Below are positions 36,992 through 46,045 of a stretch of 64,000 nt of DNA, in pieces. How positions within the stretch are numbered: the first letter of the stretch is position 1; every line of letters starts with the position of its first letter. The notes beneath the pieces were generated by a model. That model was not told the origin of the DNA. It searched no databases and saw only the letters and a program-made list of their open reading frames with translations. The translations under genes were made by a program, and so were the position numbers. Source of the stretch: Martelella alba (lineage in GTDB: Bacteria > Pseudomonadota > Alphaproteobacteria > Rhizobiales > Rhizobiaceae); the NCBI RefSeq assembly GCF_006516955.1, contig NZ_VHLG01000016.1, positions 1-64,000 of the forward strand. Direction: 5' to 3'.

Positions 36992-37060
36992 ATGAAAACG
37001 TGCAAATGGGGAGGAGCATTCACGTGCTGGGTGGCCTGTGCGCTGCGGCCGGTGTCGTGA
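36992..37060 (+). CDS. Short 22-residue leader ORF before the fused transporter
   Basis: ATG at 36992 is preceded by GGAGG with 6-base spacing and opens 22 codons with three cysteines and two tryptophans. The start of the fused transporter, 15 bases after the stop, has no visible ribosome-binding site, so it may depend on coupling to this ORF. The composition also resembles a decayed signal peptide of a binding-protein gene. Either reading is inference. Confidence 0.35.
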   Translation: MKTCKWGGAFTCWVACALRPVS

Positions 37061-37075
37061 ATTTTCACTTTAATC

Positions 37076-39664
37076 ATGAACAAGATCGATCTGACCTACC
37101 CTCAGGGGGCCGGTTCGCCCGACCTGCCGCCATTGATTGAGCTGAGAGGCGTCTCCAAGGTTTTCGGGGGCACGGTTGCCGTCAGTGATGTGACGCTGGA
37201 TGTGCGGCCAGCGGAAGTGCTGGCGCTGCTTGGCGAAAACGGTGCGGGCAAAAGTACCTGCGTCAAGATGATGTGCGGCGTTCACAGGCCGACGACCGGC
37301 GAAATCGCGGTGGCGGGAACCGTGCAGAACTGGCACTCGCCGCTCGATGCCCAGCATGCCGGCATCGCCGTCGTCCATCAGCATCCGGGGCTTTTTCCGG
37401 ATCTGTCGATCGTCGAGAACATCTATTTCGGCCGCTTTCCCACCAATTCACTGGGCCTGCTCGACCGCAATGCGATGTATCGCCGGGTCGTGGAACTGCT
37501 TGATATGGTTGGCCTTGCCGCCAGCCCTGACGCGCTTTTGAAAACGTTGAGCATCTCCGAGCAGCAGCTCGTCGAGATTGCCAAGGCGCTGTCGACCGAC
37601 GCCGATGTCCTTATTCTGGATGAACCCACAGCATCGCTTTCCCACCGCGAAGTGGAAAAGCTGTTTACCGTGGTGCGCAAGCTGAAGGAACGGGGCGTGG
37701 GTATTGTCTTTGTCGGACATCGCATGGACGAGGTTTTTCATATCGCCGACCGCATTTCCGTTCTGCGTGATGGCGCGCTGGTGCGCACCGCCGATGCGTC
37801 GGCGCTTTCGCGCCAGCAGGCAATCAACCTGATGGCGGGCCGGGAGCTTCAGTCATCCTTTCCGGAACGGACCCATGCGCTCGGTCCGGAGGTGCTGAAA
37901 GTCGAGGGGCTCGGCGTCGACGCGGAATTCGAGGATATCTCGCTCACGGTCCGCGCAGGCGAGATCATGGGCATTGGCGGGCTTGTCGGCAGCGGCCGGA
38001 CGGAATTCGCGACCACGATTTTCGGTGTGAAACATCCAAACCGGGGTACGATCAGGCTTGATGGCCAGATCGTCGATATCCGTTCACCGCAGCAGGCGAT
38101 GAAACACGGCATCGCCTATGTTTCGGAGGACCGTCACGCGAAATCACTGATCATGGATTTTCCGATCCGGGTCAATGCTTCGCTGACAGTCTTGCAGAAT
38201 TGTACCCATTACGGACTTTTGCGGCCGCAGCGTGAAATCAGCTATGTGCGCCAATATCTGCAAAGGCTGAAACTACGCTTTGCCTCCTACGAGCAGGAAA
38301 TTTCCGGCCTTTCCGGCGGCAATCAGCAAAAGGTCGTCCTGTCGAAATGGCTGGCAACCAGGCCGCGCATTCTGATCCTCGATGAACCGACCCAGGGCAT
38401 TGATGTCGAAAGCAAGGCCGAGGTTCACGCCATCATCGCCGATCTGGCACGGTCCGGCATGGCGATCATCCTCATCTCCTCGGAACTGCCGGAACTGATC
38501 GGTATGTGTGACCGTATCACGGTGCTGCGCGAGGGACGGCAGACAGCGACATTCGCAGAGAAGAATGTCGAGCCAACGGAAGTTTTGCGGGCGGCGACCG
38601 AAAACAACAAAACGACCGCATTCAGCGCGCCTGTTGATACTGCGGTGGCCGAAGACAACAAGACAGTGGCCGGGACGGCGCTGAAGCGACTTTTCGAACA
38701 GGTGTTCATGCGCCGCGAAATCGGCCTTGTGGTCGCCATTCTCGCCGTGGTGATTCCGGTTTTTGTCATCAATCCGCGGATGCTGAGCTTCACCAATCTG
38801 CAGTCGCTTTCGATGGATGCGGGCCTGCTTGGCTTTGTCGCTCTCGGTGAAATGCTGGTGATCCTGACGCGCAATATCGATCTGTCCGTTGCTTCCGTCA
38901 TCGGCCTGACTGCCTATGCTGCCGCACTCTTGATGTCGAGCCACCCGGAACTGCCGGCGCTTGCGGGTCTTGGCTTTGCCGTCCTGCTGGGTTTCGGCCT
39001 TGGAGCCGTTAATGGTCTGATCGTCGGCTATGGCCGCGTGCCGTCCATTGTTGCAACGCTCGGCACCATGTCGGTCTATCGCGGGCTTTTGAGCCTTTGG
39101 GCCAATGGCAACCAGATCAGCGCCGATGAAGTGCCGCAGCAATGGCTTGATCTTGCCGGACATCGCGTTTTCGGCGTTTCGGGCATTGTCGCCGCCTCTC
39201 TGATCACGCTGGCGATTGCCGGCTTTCTTTTGCAACGAACCCGCTTCGGCCGGGAAATCTATGGCGTCGGCTCCAACCCGGAAGCCGCCGACACGATCGG
39301 CGTTCCATCGGCCCGGCGCATTCTGGCAGCCTTTGCCATTGCCGGCGCGCTTGCCGGTGTCATGGGCGCGCTCTGGGCTTCGCGATATGCCACGGTCGAT
39401 GCCCGTGTCGCCTTTGGCTATGAGTTGACAGTGATTGCCTCTGTCGTCGTCGGCGGTGTCGCCATTCGCGGCGGTTCCGGCACTGTCCTTGGCATCATTC
39501 TCGGGGTGATCACGCTGCTGGTCATCCGCAATGGTCTGAGCCTTGTCCGCGTCAATCCGCTCTGGCTGCAGGGCGTTTATGGCCTCGTCATTCTGGCCGC
39601 CATTACCATTGATGCAAAAATTGCCGCCCGCGGCGAACGGGTGCTTAAGCGGAGGATGATGTGA
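37076..39664 (+). CDS. Fused sugar ABC transporter: double ATPase plus permease
   Basis: The 862-residue protein joins an RbsA-type double nucleotide-binding protein to an RbsC-type permease. Domain 1 has Walker A GENGAGKST (53-61) and LSISEQQLVEIAKAL. Domain 2 has the LSGGNQQKVVLSKWL signature near residue 412 and LILDEPTQGIDV; its Walker A is degenerate (GLVGSGRTE), as in the family. From about residue 550 a hydrophobic half follows with the permease motifs ILTRNIDLSVASVIGLT, VATLGTMSVYRG and the GGVAIRGGSGTVLG loop. The two parts are normally separate proteins. It overlaps the next permease gene (TGATG) and belongs to the ribose/rhamnose/AI-2 (CUT2) group. Confidence 0.9.
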   Translation: MNKIDLTYPQGAGSPDLPPLIELRGVSKVFGGTVAVSDVTLDVRPAEVLALLGENGAGKSTCVKMMCGVHRPTTGEIAVAGTVQNWHSPLDAQHAGIAVVHQHPGLFPDLSIVENIYFGRFPTNSLGLLDRNAMYRRVVELLDMVGLAASPDALLKTLSISEQQLVEIAKALSTDADVLILDEPTASLSHREVEKLFTVVRKLKERGVGIVFVGHRMDEVFHIADRISVLRDGALVRTADASALSRQQAINLMAGRELQSSFPERTHALGPEVLKVEGLGVDAEFEDISLTVRAGEIMGIGGLVGSGRTEFATTIFGVKHPNRGTIRLDGQIVDIRSPQQAMKHGIAYVSEDRHAKSLIMDFPIRVNASLTVLQNCTHYGLLRPQREISYVRQYLQRLKLRFASYEQEISGLSGGNQQKVVLSKWLATRPRILILDEPTQGIDVESKAEVHAIIADLARSGMAIILISSELPELIGMCDRITVLREGRQTATFAEKNVEPTEVLRAATENNKTTAFSAPVDTAVAEDNKTVAGTALKRLFEQVFMRREIGLVVAILAVVIPVFVINPRMLSFTNLQSLSMDAGLLGFVALGEMLVILTRNIDLSVASVIGLTAYAAALLMSSHPELPALAGLGFAVLLGFGLGAVNGLIVGYGRVPSIVATLGTMSVYRGLLSLWANGNQISADEVPQQWLDLAGHRVFGVSGIVAASLITLAIAGFLLQRTRFGREIYGVGSNPEAADTIGVPSARRILAAFAIAGALAGVMGALWASRYATVDARVAFGYELTVIASVVVGGVAIRGGSGTVLGIILGVITLLVIRNGLSLVRVNPLWLQGVYGLVILAAITIDAKIAARGERVLKRRMM

Positions 39665-40653
39665 TGAAACTGCCGCTCTGGATATCCCTGTGGGATGTAT
39701 TCATCTGCCTCGTTGCAGCGCTTGTCGGGCTCTTCGGTCTTGTTTTCGTGCATAATTTCGCAACGCCGTTCAATATTTCGCAACTGATTGCCGGTGTCTC
39801 GGAACGCGCGCTTCTGGTGCTGCCGATCATGCTTCTATTGATCACCCGTGATATCGACCTTTCGGTCGCCAGCACGCTGGCGCTGACCAGCGTGCTTCTG
39901 GGGCTGAGCCTTGAGGCCGGGCTGGCGCTTCCGGGCGCCATTGCCGTCGCGCTCTTTTCCGGCGCTCTGCTCGGCGCCTTCAACGGTATGATGACGACGC
40001 TGTTCGGACTGCCCTCGCTGGTGGTGACGCTTGGCACCATGGCGCTGTTTCGCGGCATAGGCTACGTGCTTCTAGGCACCGGCTCAGTCAATATCCTGCC
40101 GGATGCGCTGACGGATTTCGGCTTTCTCAACATCGCAGGCCTGCCCTTTCCGCGCACGATCCTGCCCTTTGCAATCATCCTGCCCGTCTTTGCCGTCATC
40201 CTGCATGCAACGCCGCTTGGCCGCCGCATCTTCGCCATTGGCGGCAATCCGGATACGGCAAGGTTTTCCGGCATTGCGGTGGATCGCATCCGCTTCTGGC
40301 TGTTCGTTTTTTCCGGCGTCATGTGCGCCATTGCCGGCATTGTCTATACGGCGCGTCTGGCCAATGCGCGCGCCAACAATGCCTTTGGCATGGAGCTTGA
40401 TGTCATCACCATCGCCATGCTTGGCGGTGTCAGCGTCTTTGGCGGCAAGGGAGGCATTGCCGGCGTCTTCGGCGCGCTGTGCCTGGTGGCACTCATCCGC
40501 AATCTGCTGGGTATCAGCGGCGTTGGCGGCGATGCACAAAGCACGGTCGTCGGCATGCTGCTGATTATTGCGCTTCTGTCCGGCAATTTTTCGTCGGCGA
40601 TCTCGGCACGGCTGAAAAAACTGACACGACGGGATCTTGCCGCCACGCAGTAA
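39664..40653 (+). CDS. Sugar ABC transporter permease, CUT2 (RbsC/RhaP-like)
   Basis: The 329-residue membrane protein has the CUT2 permease motifs LLITRDIDLSVASTLALTS, VVTLGTMALFRGIGYV, AIGGNPDTARFSGI and GGVSVFGGKGGIAGVFGAL. It is the second, unfused permease of this importer, pairing with the permease half of the fusion. The ATG at 39664 overlaps the upstream stop; a GTG at 39661 is an alternative. Confidence 0.9.
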   Translation: MKLPLWISLWDVFICLVAALVGLFGLVFVHNFATPFNISQLIAGVSERALLVLPIMLLLITRDIDLSVASTLALTSVLLGLSLEAGLALPGAIAVALFSGALLGAFNGMMTTLFGLPSLVVTLGTMALFRGIGYVLLGTGSVNILPDALTDFGFLNIAGLPFPRTILPFAIILPVFAVILHATPLGRRIFAIGGNPDTARFSGIAVDRIRFWLFVFSGVMCAIAGIVYTARLANARANNAFGMELDVITIAMLGGVSVFGGKGGIAGVFGALCLVALIRNLLGISGVGGDAQSTVVGMLLIIALLSGNFSSAISARLKKLTRRDLAATQ

Positions 40654-40708
40654 GGCGGGCGGCAGAAAATGCCAGCATGGCTGGTTTCAACACTGGAGGA
40701 GAGAAAAC

Positions 40709-41722
40709 ATGCCAGGTAAATCACTGCTCGCAACGGTTTGCGGACTTGCAATGCTCGTTGCCGGGGCCGGGGCCGGGGCTGCGGTCGCTGCGGACTGCGC
40801 CGACGGTCCGGTCACGGTCGGCTTTCTGCCCAAGCTGGACACCGATCCCTATTTTCAGGTTGCCGGCAAGGGCGCGGAGGAAGCCCAGGCCGAGATCGGC
40901 GGCAAGGTCATTCAGGCCGCGCCAAGCCAGGCAACGGCCGAAGCCCAGATTGAGTTCATCAACAATCTCGTTTCGCAGGGCGTCGATGTCATCGCGATTT
41001 CCGGAAATGACGCCAATGCTGTTGCACCGGCGCTGAAGCGTGCCGCCGCCAACGGTGTCAAGGTCATTTCCTATGATTCCGATGTTGCGGAAAGTGCCCG
41101 CACGCTGTTCATCAATCAGGCGCTCGGCTCAAGCCTTGCCTCGATGATGCTGCAATCCATGTCCGGAATGATCGGCGGTGACGGCGAATTCGCGATCCTG
41201 TCGTCAACACCGACGGCAACCAATCAGAATGCCTGGATTGCACAGATGAAGGACGAAATGGCCAGTAACCCGGACTATAAGGGGCTGGATCTGGTTCAGG
41301 TTTCCTATGGCGAGGAAAGCGAGCAGATCAATCAGCAGCAGACCATTGCGCTTGCCCAGGCCTATCCTGACCTCAAAGGCATCATCGTGCCCGCCGGCAT
41401 TGGACTTCCTGCCGCAGCGCGTGCGCTGGAGGAAGCGGGGCTGACCGGCAAGATCAAGCTCACCGGTCTCGCACCCGCATCGCTGATCCGCAAATATGTC
41501 GCCGATGGCGATGCCCAGGACATCTGGTGGAACGTCTCAGACCTAGGCTATCTGACCTATTATGCCGCGCAGGCGCTTGCACAATGCAAAGTCACCGGCA
41601 AGACAGGTGAAACCTTCGATGCCGGGCGGCTTGGGTCCTACACGATCGGTGATGCCGGTGAAGTGGTGCTTGGTCCGGCCAAGATCGTGACGCCGGACAA
41701 TCTCGACGAGTTCAAGTTCTGA
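40709..41722 (+). CDS. Sugar ABC transporter substrate-binding protein, RhaS/LsrB-like
   Basis: The 337-residue protein has a signal peptide ending AAVAA before DCADGPVTVGFLPK. VGFLPKLDTDPYFQVAGKGA, QIEFINNLVSQGVDVIAISG and VKVISYDSDVAES are the type-I binding-protein pattern of the rhamnose and AI-2 binding proteins. The ligand is not certain. GGAGGAGAG lies 8 bases before the ATG at 40709. In contrast to most such operons the binding-protein gene is last of the transporter genes and is followed by a hairpin. Confidence 0.88.
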   Translation: MPGKSLLATVCGLAMLVAGAGAGAAVAADCADGPVTVGFLPKLDTDPYFQVAGKGAEEAQAEIGGKVIQAAPSQATAEAQIEFINNLVSQGVDVIAISGNDANAVAPALKRAAANGVKVISYDSDVAESARTLFINQALGSSLASMMLQSMSGMIGGDGEFAILSSTPTATNQNAWIAQMKDEMASNPDYKGLDLVQVSYGEESEQINQQQTIALAQAYPDLKGIIVPAGIGLPAAARALEEAGLTGKIKLTGLAPASLIRKYVADGDAQDIWWNVSDLGYLTYYAAQALAQCKVTGKTGETFDAGRLGSYTIGDAGEVVLGPAKIVTPDNLDEFKF

Positions 41723-41747
41723 TCAGGATATCACCGGTTCCCGGAGC

Positions 41748-41773
41748 CTGCGTGGCGGTCTGCCGCCACGCAG
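41748..41773 (+). terminator. Hairpin after CUT2 binding-protein gene
   Basis: CTGCGTGGCGG (41748-41758) pairs perfectly with CCGCCACGCAG (41763-41773) around a TCTG tetraloop, 26 bases after the stop. No T-tract follows, so partial termination or message stabilisation is likely before the kinase gene. Confidence 0.6.
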
Positions 41774-41884
41774 ATGAACCTTGCCTTTGCAGTGCAAAAT
41801 GCTACATCGACCCCATAAAATCCGATCAACAGGAGATGGCGTCTTTTCTGCGTTCTCACGGACGCTGAGGCGCAGCAGATTGAC

Positions 41885-42547
41885 ATGATCCCGAGCGCAC
41901 AAACGGATAAGAAACGCGAAACGCTTTGCCGTCAGATCGAACAGGCCGCCACGGGAAAAAGCCGCGTGCTGGTGGCAATTGCCGGTGCGCCGGGCAGTGG
42001 AAAATCGACCCTGAGTGATCTTCTGTGCCGCAGACTCAACGAGCGCTCGGCGGATGGCGATGTTGCGGCAGTGGTGCCGATGGACGGCTTCCACCTTGAT
42101 GATTCCGTGCTTCGGGATGCGGGGACGCTTGCCAGAAAGGGCGCGTATTTCACCTTTGATTTCGGCGGGCTGAACGCCATGCTCTTGCGATTGAAAGCCA
42201 ATCAGGAAGACGCCATCGCAGTGCCACTGTTTGATCGGGACCTCGAAATCTCACGCGCCGGCGCGCGCATCATTCCCAAAGACAGGACAATCATCCTGGT
42301 CGAAGGCAATTACCTGCTGCTCGATCAAAGCCCCTGGTCGGCGCTGGCGCGCCATTTTGATTTGACGATCGCGCTTGATGTTCCGTTTGCCCTGCTTGAG
42401 CAGCGCCTGATCGCGCGCTGGACGGAGCAGGGGTTCCCGCTGGACGAGGCCCGCCGCCGCGCGCATGAAAATGACCTGATCAACGCCAGCCTTGTCCAGC
42501 ACAAGGGATTGGGCGCCATGTTGACCATCACCGCGGACGATGCGTGA
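41885..42547 (+). CDS. FrcK-like P-loop kinase (nucleoside/sugar kinase family)
   Basis: The 220-residue protein has Walker A GAPGSGKST at residues 34-42, the uridine-kinase-like MDGFHLDD motif, and VEGNYLLLDQSPW. It resembles the FrcK-type kinases that accompany fructose/CUT2 ABC operons in rhizobia. It may phosphorylate the imported sugar, but the substrate has not been defined for this type. It follows the binding-protein gene by 162 bp that include the hairpin. No strong ribosome-binding site is visible. Confidence 0.8.
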   Translation: MIPSAQTDKKRETLCRQIEQAATGKSRVLVAIAGAPGSGKSTLSDLLCRRLNERSADGDVAAVVPMDGFHLDDSVLRDAGTLARKGAYFTFDFGGLNAMLLRLKANQEDAIAVPLFDRDLEISRAGARIIPKDRTIILVEGNYLLLDQSPWSALARHFDLTIALDVPFALLEQRLIARWTEQGFPLDEARRRAHENDLINASLVQHKGLGAMLTITADDA

Positions 42548-42801
42548 GGCTGAAAAGACGGCACGGGCGCCCATGCCGCCCCGACTGCTGACAAAGTCGT
42601 TCAGATTGCCTGTCCAGGGTGAAATCCCCCCCTCCGTCGCCCTGGCCTCCAGACCGGGTGAAGATCTGCCCTTCATGCTTAGCAATACCGAATGGCCGAT
42701 CGGACTGACGGCTGCGTTGCCATTTCACGCCGCGCGCCGCGCAGGCGCTGTTTCTCCTGTTTGTCGCTCTCCTGTGCCAGCACTGACGGCCGGTGATTTT
42801 C

Positions 42802-44709
42802 TCAAACCCCGAACCATCGCGGCAGGGTAAGCGACAGCGCCGGAATGAAGGTGATCAGCAGGAGACCGATGATCTGCACGGCAAAGATCGGCAGAAGCGG
42901 CCTGATGACTTTGGTGATCTTTTCGCCGGACACGCTGCAGGAGACGAAAAGCACAGTCCCGACCGGCGGTGTGACGACACCCATGGCAAGGTTATAGACC
43001 ATCACCACGCCGAAATGCACCGGATCAACGCCGAGCGCAGTGACAACGGGGAAGAAAATCGGCGTGAAGATCAGCTGCGCCGGCGACATATCCATGAACA
43101 CGCCGACAATCAGAAGCGTGACATTGATCAGCAGCAGGATCACATATTTGTTGCTGGACAGCGATGTCAGCATTTCACCGATCGTGTCGGGAATGCTGGC
43201 AAAGGTCATCGACCAGCTCATCAGGTTGGAGCAGGCGATCAGAAACAGTATGACGCCGGTTGCCGCCGCCGTTTCCATGAGCACGCGCAAAAGCGCTCTT
43301 GGCGAAAGGCTGCGATAGAAGAGCGCGAGAAGGAAGCTGTAAAGAACGGCAATGCCGGATCCTTCCGTCGCGGTAAAGACCCCCATGATGATGCCGCCAA
43401 TGACGATGATGACCAGAAGCAGGCTGGGAAAGGCGCGCATGAAGGCATGCATCACCTCATCCATACGGTAGGGCGTCTTGTCAGAGGCCATCCGCCGCTT
43501 TCTGGCATAGAACCAGGCCACTGCCATGACTGACACGCCCATGATGATGCCAGGCACATAGCCCGCCAGGAACAGGGCGATAATCGAGGCAGAGCCACCG
43601 GTGATCAGAGAATAGACGATCAGCGCGCCGGAGGGCGGGATCAGCATGCCTGCCGGCGCCGAGGCGGCGTTGACCGCGGTGGTGATCGGCATATCGTATT
43701 TTTCTTCCCGCGCGATCGGGGTGACGATGCCGCCAATGGCGGTTGCCGCGGCAATGCCTGAACCGGACAGTGAGCCGAACAGCATGTTGGCAATCGTATT
43801 TGTCTGCCACAGCGAGCCGGGAATGCGCCTGCCGAGCAGCATGGCGAAATCGATAAGCCGCCGGGCAATGCCGGCCTGGTTCATGATATTGCCGGCCAGC
43901 ACGAAGAAGGGCAGCGCCAGAAAGCCGAAACTGTCGAGCCCGTTGAACAGCTTTTCGCCCATGGTCGAGAACAGTGAGCCCATATCAATCTGCAGGCTGA
44001 GCGTGAGCAGCCCGGAAAAAGCAAGCCCGACGGCGATCGAGGTTCCCAGAAACAGCAGCGCAAACAGGGTGCCAAACAGGATCAGGATCGAAAACAGCTC
44101 GATATGATTATCCACCCAGTCCGTATAGGTCCCGGTTCCGCGAAACAGCGCCCCGAGCGCCACCAGCGCGGCGACGACAAGCACGATCCCCGCAAGATCG
44201 GCCGGACCTGCATTTTTCTCGCGCAATAGCGCACCGATCAGAATGAGTTGCGACAGGCAGATCAACAGGCCGGAAATAAGCAGGACGCTTTGCAATGCAC
44301 CGACGGAGACATGCAGCATGGGAGTTTTCATCGCTGCATTGCCGACCATGGAGTGATAGCCGCCCCAGGCAAGTAGTCCGCCGAAAAGCAGGGTCAGGCA
44401 GGCATTGAACAGGTTCAGCCGTCCCGCTCCCCGCGGCCCCAGCGCATCAGGCAGGATCGGCAGGTTGAGATGCCTGTTGAGCATAAAACAGTAGGCCGCA
44501 CCCAGCACACCCAGCCAGATCAGCGAATAGCGCAGCAATTCCTCGGTCAGGCTTGAGGGGGCGTTGAAGAAATAGCGCGCGATCACCTGATAGGAGATCA
44601 GCACAGACATGACGCCGAGAATAACGGCGAGAATAATGCCGATCGCGCGGGTGAAACTGTCGTAGAGACGCATCGCTGCCCGGCTTTGCGTGTTTTGAAC
44701 CATATCCAT
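42802..44709 (-). CDS. TRAP transporter fused small and large permease (DctQM)
   Basis: The 635-residue membrane protein begins with a DctQ-like four-helix part (YQVIARYFFNAPSSLTEELL) and continues into a DctM-like large permease with GLDSFGFLALPFFVLAGNIM, SGSGIAAATAIGGIVTPIA and APAGMLIPPSGALIVYS. Fused DctQM proteins are known for sialic acid and other organic-acid systems. It works with the binding protein encoded just upstream on the same strand; an attenuator-like hairpin lies between them. It imports an organic acid, plausibly an uronate given the neighbouring GH88 gene. Confidence 0.9.
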   Translation of the reverse strand: MDMVQNTQSRAAMRLYDSFTRAIGIILAVILGVMSVLISYQVIARYFFNAPSSLTEELLRYSLIWLGVLGAAYCFMLNRHLNLPILPDALGPRGAGRLNLFNACLTLLFGGLLAWGGYHSMVGNAAMKTPMLHVSVGALQSVLLISGLLICLSQLILIGALLREKNAGPADLAGIVLVVAALVALGALFRGTGTYTDWVDNHIELFSILILFGTLFALLFLGTSIAVGLAFSGLLTLSLQIDMGSLFSTMGEKLFNGLDSFGFLALPFFVLAGNIMNQAGIARRLIDFAMLLGRRIPGSLWQTNTIANMLFGSLSGSGIAAATAIGGIVTPIAREEKYDMPITTAVNAASAPAGMLIPPSGALIVYSLITGGSASIIALFLAGYVPGIIMGVSVMAVAWFYARKRRMASDKTPYRMDEVMHAFMRAFPSLLLVIIVIGGIIMGVFTATEGSGIAVLYSFLLALFYRSLSPRALLRVLMETAAATGVILFLIACSNLMSWSMTFASIPDTIGEMLTSLSSNKYVILLLINVTLLIVGVFMDMSPAQLIFTPIFFPVVTALGVDPVHFGVVMVYNLAMGVVTPPVGTVLFVSCSVSGEKITKVIRPLLPIFAVQIIGLLLITFIPALSLTLPRWFGV

Positions 44710-44761
44710 GACCGTCTACCTGGCGCCGTGGCCCCGGCCGCAAGCGCCGAAAGAGTGAAAA

Positions 44762-44779
44762 GGGGCGCCAGAGCGCCCC
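44762..44779 (-). terminator. Attenuator hairpin between dctP and dctQM
   Basis: On the minus strand GGGGCGC-TCTG-GCGCCCC is followed at once by TTTTC, the look of an intrinsic terminator. It lies 16 bases after the binding-protein stop and would lower transcription into the permease gene. Confidence 0.65.
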
Positions 44780-44795
44780 CGGACCGCTGATCTGC

Positions 44796-45791
44796 TTACG
44801 GATTGAGGTCGTCGCGGCCTTCAATCGCGAAGATCGCCGTCAGAAGCGATGCCTTGTCGGGATCTGTCGCCGCTTCCGTGTACATGGGAACGACTGCTGC
44901 CATCAGCGGTGCCTTGTCGACCTCGACCACCTGAACGCCCATCTCGTCAACAGCCTTTTGCAGATCGCGCTGGTCGTCACTGTCAGCTTTTTCGATCGAC
45001 CGCAGCGAAATGTCGGCAAAAACCGCTTCCACCGTCTTCATGTCTTCAGGAGAGACGTCCTCCTGGAATTTCAGGCTGGTCACCACGAAATCGGTCAGGC
45101 GGGTCTGCTCGGTCTTCAGCGCATATTTGGCAACTTCACCGAATTTCGCTGACCACAGGCCTGCAAGCCCGCCTTCTGCGCCATCGACAACGCCCTGCTG
45201 CAAGGCTGAGTAGAGCTCTCCGAAGGAGACTGGTGTTGGCACGGCCCCGAAAAGCTTCAGCATCTCGATATAGGTCTCGCTCGACATGGTTCTGAGCTTC
45301 TGGCCCTGAATACCGGCGACATCCTCGACCGGTTTTGTCATGTAGATCGAGCGAAATCCGCTTGAGAGGTAGCCGAGCGGCGCAAAATTGTTCTTGGCTG
45401 CTGCGTTGAACAGGGCCGCACGCACGCCCGGATCAGCCATGACCTGGCCATATTCCTTGGAGGTGCGGAAAATATAGGGCAGGTTCACCACGCCATAGGC
45501 GGGAATGACATTTTCCAAAGCTGCGGAATTGACCAGGCCGACATCGATCACACCCTTCTGGATCTGCTGGAAATAGTCGAGCTGATCACCCAGAACGCCA
45601 TTGGCAAAGACCTTGAACTTGACACGGCCGTCGGTCTTTTCGGCAACCGTATCGGCAAATTCGGCAATCATCTCGCCGGCAGTGCTGTCCGGCTGAACAT
45701 TGGTGGCGATCTTGTATGTTTTGGCCTCGGCGCCCGTTGCAGCCAGGGCCAGAACGCAGGCAACGCCGAAAAATCTTGCTGAAAACTTCAT
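44796..45791 (-). CDS. TRAP transporter substrate-binding protein, DctP family
   Basis: The 331-residue protein has a signal peptide ending TGAEA before KTYKIATNVQPDS. GLRSIY-like GFRSIYMTKPVEDVAGIQGQ and the LRTMSSETYIEMLKLFGAVP segment match the DctP family, including the conserved Arg in LRTM that binds the ligand carboxylate. GGGAGGAATCG precedes the ATG at 45791. It captures a carboxylated sugar or organic acid for the fused permease. Confidence 0.9.
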   Translation of the reverse strand: MKFSARFFGVACVLALAATGAEAKTYKIATNVQPDSTAGEMIAEFADTVAEKTDGRVKFKVFANGVLGDQLDYFQQIQKGVIDVGLVNSAALENVIPAYGVVNLPYIFRTSKEYGQVMADPGVRAALFNAAAKNNFAPLGYLSSGFRSIYMTKPVEDVAGIQGQKLRTMSSETYIEMLKLFGAVPTPVSFGELYSALQQGVVDGAEGGLAGLWSAKFGEVAKYALKTEQTRLTDFVVTSLKFQEDVSPEDMKTVEAVFADISLRSIEKADSDDQRDLQKAVDEMGVQVVEVDKAPLMAAVVPMYTEAATDPDKASLLTAIFAIEGRDDLNP

Positions 45792-45819
45792 CGATTCCTC
45801 CCTAGGAATTTCTCTCCTC

Positions 45820-45842
45820 CGGCCAGGTCTCATGACCGGCCG
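45820..45842 (-). promoter_or_regulatory. Hairpin in the 5-prime leader of dctP
   Basis: CGGCC-a-GGTC-tcat-GACC-GGCCG forms a 9-bp stem with one bulged base, 29 bases before the dctP start codon. It could affect translation or message stability of the TRAP operon. Confidence 0.35.
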
Positions 45843-46045
45843 CCATGGTGCTGAACGCAACGCTGATAGCAGTGCCTCGCCAGCCGCTGTCCTGACCCGT
45901 GACGCTGCCGCATCAAAGGCGGGCGATGCGGCACAGGTGGATGTCAGTGTCATGCGCCCGGCGAATACGAAAGTCAACATAAAGTTTCTCTATTGACGAA
46001 AATACGAAAATAACTGAAAAGAAGCCATCACTCCGGGAGGCAAGC

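Noticed and set aside
42614-42645. CCAGGG...CCCTGG inverted repeat in the gap between the FrcK-like and TRAP genes, considered as a terminator.
   Set aside because: The arms are only 6 bp with a 20-base loop and no T-tract, too weak to claim.
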